From: Paradesertivirga sp965650335
GTDB lineage: Bacteria; Bacteroidota; Bacteroidia; Sphingobacteriales; Sphingobacteriaceae
Length of the DNA: 8,266 nucleotides
NCBI GenBank assembly: GCA_965650335.1
Contig: CBFGOI010000155.1
Coordinates: forward strand, 1 to 8,266
Direction: 5' to 3'
The translations under genes and the position numbers were made by a program. The notes under the pieces were generated by a model, which saw only the letters and a program-made list of their open reading frames with translations, made no database searches and was not told the origin of the DNA. Shown one piece after another: positions 7,111 through 8,266 of the stretch (within the stretch, counting starts at the first letter, position 1; each line of letters begins with the position of its first letter).

Positions 7111-8266
7111 ATGAACGCTATTATCAATACATTGCCTCTTTTTATAAAAAGAACAATATCCTCTCCTGTTAAAATAAAAGTATTATTGAACTGCTTTTTA
7201 ATCCTTTTTGTTTTTTCTGCAAAAACTCAGACTAAAAATCCCTTCGGCAATCCGCTGATCCCTGATATGATTGCAGATGCCAGCATCCAGGAACTTAACG
7301 GGACTTTTTACTGTTATGCAACAACAGATGGTTACGATAGAGGGCTGCAAACATCTGGTCCGCCGGTAGTATGGAAGTCTAAAGACTTTGTACATTGGAG
7401 TTTTTCCGGATTTTATTTCCCCTCTGCGGTGGGAACTAAATACTGGGCGCCCAGTAAGGCTGTGGCAGCGAATGGCAAATATTATATTTATCCCACGGTC
7501 AATGGTTTTATGTACCCTGCTGTTGCAGATTCGCCTGATGGACCTTTTAAACTGGCTCAGGGTGTTGACACATTTTCCTTACCCTTTACTTCGGCAACCT
7601 TATTAAAGTCGAAGAATCCCAAAGGTCCTGCCGGTATCGATGCTGAAATTTTTATCGATGATGACCAGCAGGCTTATGTTTTCTGGCAGCGCAGGTTTGC
7701 GGCTAAACTGAACCCGGATATGGTTTCTGTAGATACCGCCTCTGTTATTAACATTTCAACAAAGCGGCAAGGTTATTCTGAAGGCCCCATTTTTTTTAAA
7801 CGAAAAGGCATTTATTACTACCTATACACCCTTGGTGGTGATGAAAAATACCAATATGCTTACGGGATGGGCAAAATATCGCCACTCGGGCCATTCGACT
7901 TTCCTGAAAAAGACATTATATCCACTACCAATCACGAACGTCAGGTATTTGGTCCGGGTCATGGTTCTGTGTTTAACGTGCCGGGAACCGATGATTACTA
8001 TTTTGCGTATTTAGAATTTGGCAGAAGAAGCACCAACCGGCAAACCTATGTAAACAAGTTGGAGTTTAATGAAGACGGCACTATCCGGCCGGTCGATTTA
8101 ACGCTCGATGGGGTAGGGGCTCTTCACCCCGAAGATGTATCTTACGCAGGAAGGATCAAGGTTGTCAACTCAAAGGTGTCGAGTGTCCGCTCCGATTTGA
8201 TCATTAAGCGTAATCAAGATTCATTATTTCGAAAAACAGAATCTTTTTCATCCCAGTTTGCTTTTG
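7111..8266 (+). CDS. Secreted GH43 glycoside hydrolase (C-terminus cut by window edge)
   Basis: I translated from ATG 7111, which is preceded by a purine-rich AGAAAAG. The frame is open for 385 codons plus one base to the window end. No other in-frame ATG occurs before residue 53. The signal peptide has an unusually long n-region of about 20 residues, a core at about 24-36, and likely cleavage before Gln40. A five-bladed beta-propeller GH43 module spans about 45-340. The three expected acids are visible: Asp56 in IADASIQ (base), Asp177 in GIDAEIF (pKa modulator) and Glu224 in YSEGPIFF (acid). His284 in GPGHGSVF fits the conserved propeller-centre His. The TKYWAPS segment is also typical of the family. 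GH43 enzymes remove alpha-L-arabinofuranose, beta-xylose or, in some subfamilies, beta-1,3-galactose, and I cannot assign the subfamily. Residues after about 345 (VVNSKVSSVRSD to ESFSSQFAF) resemble the start of an F5/8-type carbohydrate-binding domain that continues beyond the window. It is third in the putative operon, 137 bp after the GH2 stop. Confidence 0.88.
   Translation, partial: MNAIINTLPLFIKRTISSPVKIKVLLNCFLILFVFSAKTQTKNPFGNPLIPDMIADASIQELNGTFYCYATTDGYDRGLQTSGPPVVWKSKDFVHWSFSGFYFPSAVGTKYWAPSKAVAANGKYYIYPTVNGFMYPAVADSPDGPFKLAQGVDTFSLPFTSATLLKSKNPKGPAGIDAEIFIDDDQQAYVFWQRRFAAKLNPDMVSVDTASVINISTKRQGYSEGPIFFKRKGIYYYLYTLGGDEKYQYAYGMGKISPLGPFDFPEKDIISTTNHERQVFGPGHGSVFNVPGTDDYYFAYLEFGRRSTNRQTYVNKLEFNEDGTIRPVDLTLDGVGALHPEDVSYAGRIKVVNSKVSSVRSDLIIKRNQDSLFRKTESFSSQFAF

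Overview
The window looks like an accessory carbohydrate-degradation locus from a member of the Bacteroidota, most plausibly a soil- or plant-associated Sphingobacteriales-type organism such as Pedobacter or Mucilaginibacter. This is an inference. It rests on the GC content (about 40-50%), the lack of Shine-Dalgarno sequences before the starts, several secreted glycoside hydrolases in a row, and signal peptides that place a glutamine at the predicted mature N-terminus.

Layout: (1) Positions 1-786, minus strand, hold the N-terminal 262 codons of a secreted alginate-lyase-superfamily protein that runs off the left edge. (2) Positions 787-1240 are an AT-rich divergent intergenic region with a perfect 14-bp palindrome and three copies of a TTAAGGG motif, but no convincing promoter. 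(3) Positions 1241-4297, plus strand, encode a LamG-GH95 alpha-L-fucosidase-type enzyme. (4) Positions 4376-6973, plus strand, encode a GH2 enzyme with a C-terminal discoidin-like domain. (5) Positions 7111-8266, plus strand, encode a GH43 enzyme cut by the right edge. The three plus-strand genes are separated by 78 and 137 bp with no visible terminator, so they probably form one transcription unit.

How the genes may work together: GH95 enzymes remove terminal alpha-L-fucose (some act on alpha-L-galactose). GH2 enzymes are mostly beta-galactosidases, beta-glucuronidases or beta-mannosidases. GH43 enzymes remove arabinofuranose, xylose or, in some subfamilies, beta-1,3-galactose. Together they suggest exo-acting trimming of a branched plant polysaccharide such as fucosylated xyloglucan, arabinogalactan or rhamnogalacturonan side chains. 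The divergent lyase would attack a uronic-acid-containing backbone or side chain. No SusC/SusD transporter pair, regulator, mobile element, RNA gene or CRISPR array is visible. The window is therefore either part of a larger polysaccharide utilization locus or a SusCD-less CAZyme cluster. I see no evidence for a wholly new kind of biological system. The most interesting features are the domain fusions, the divergent control region and the uniform signal-peptide pattern.
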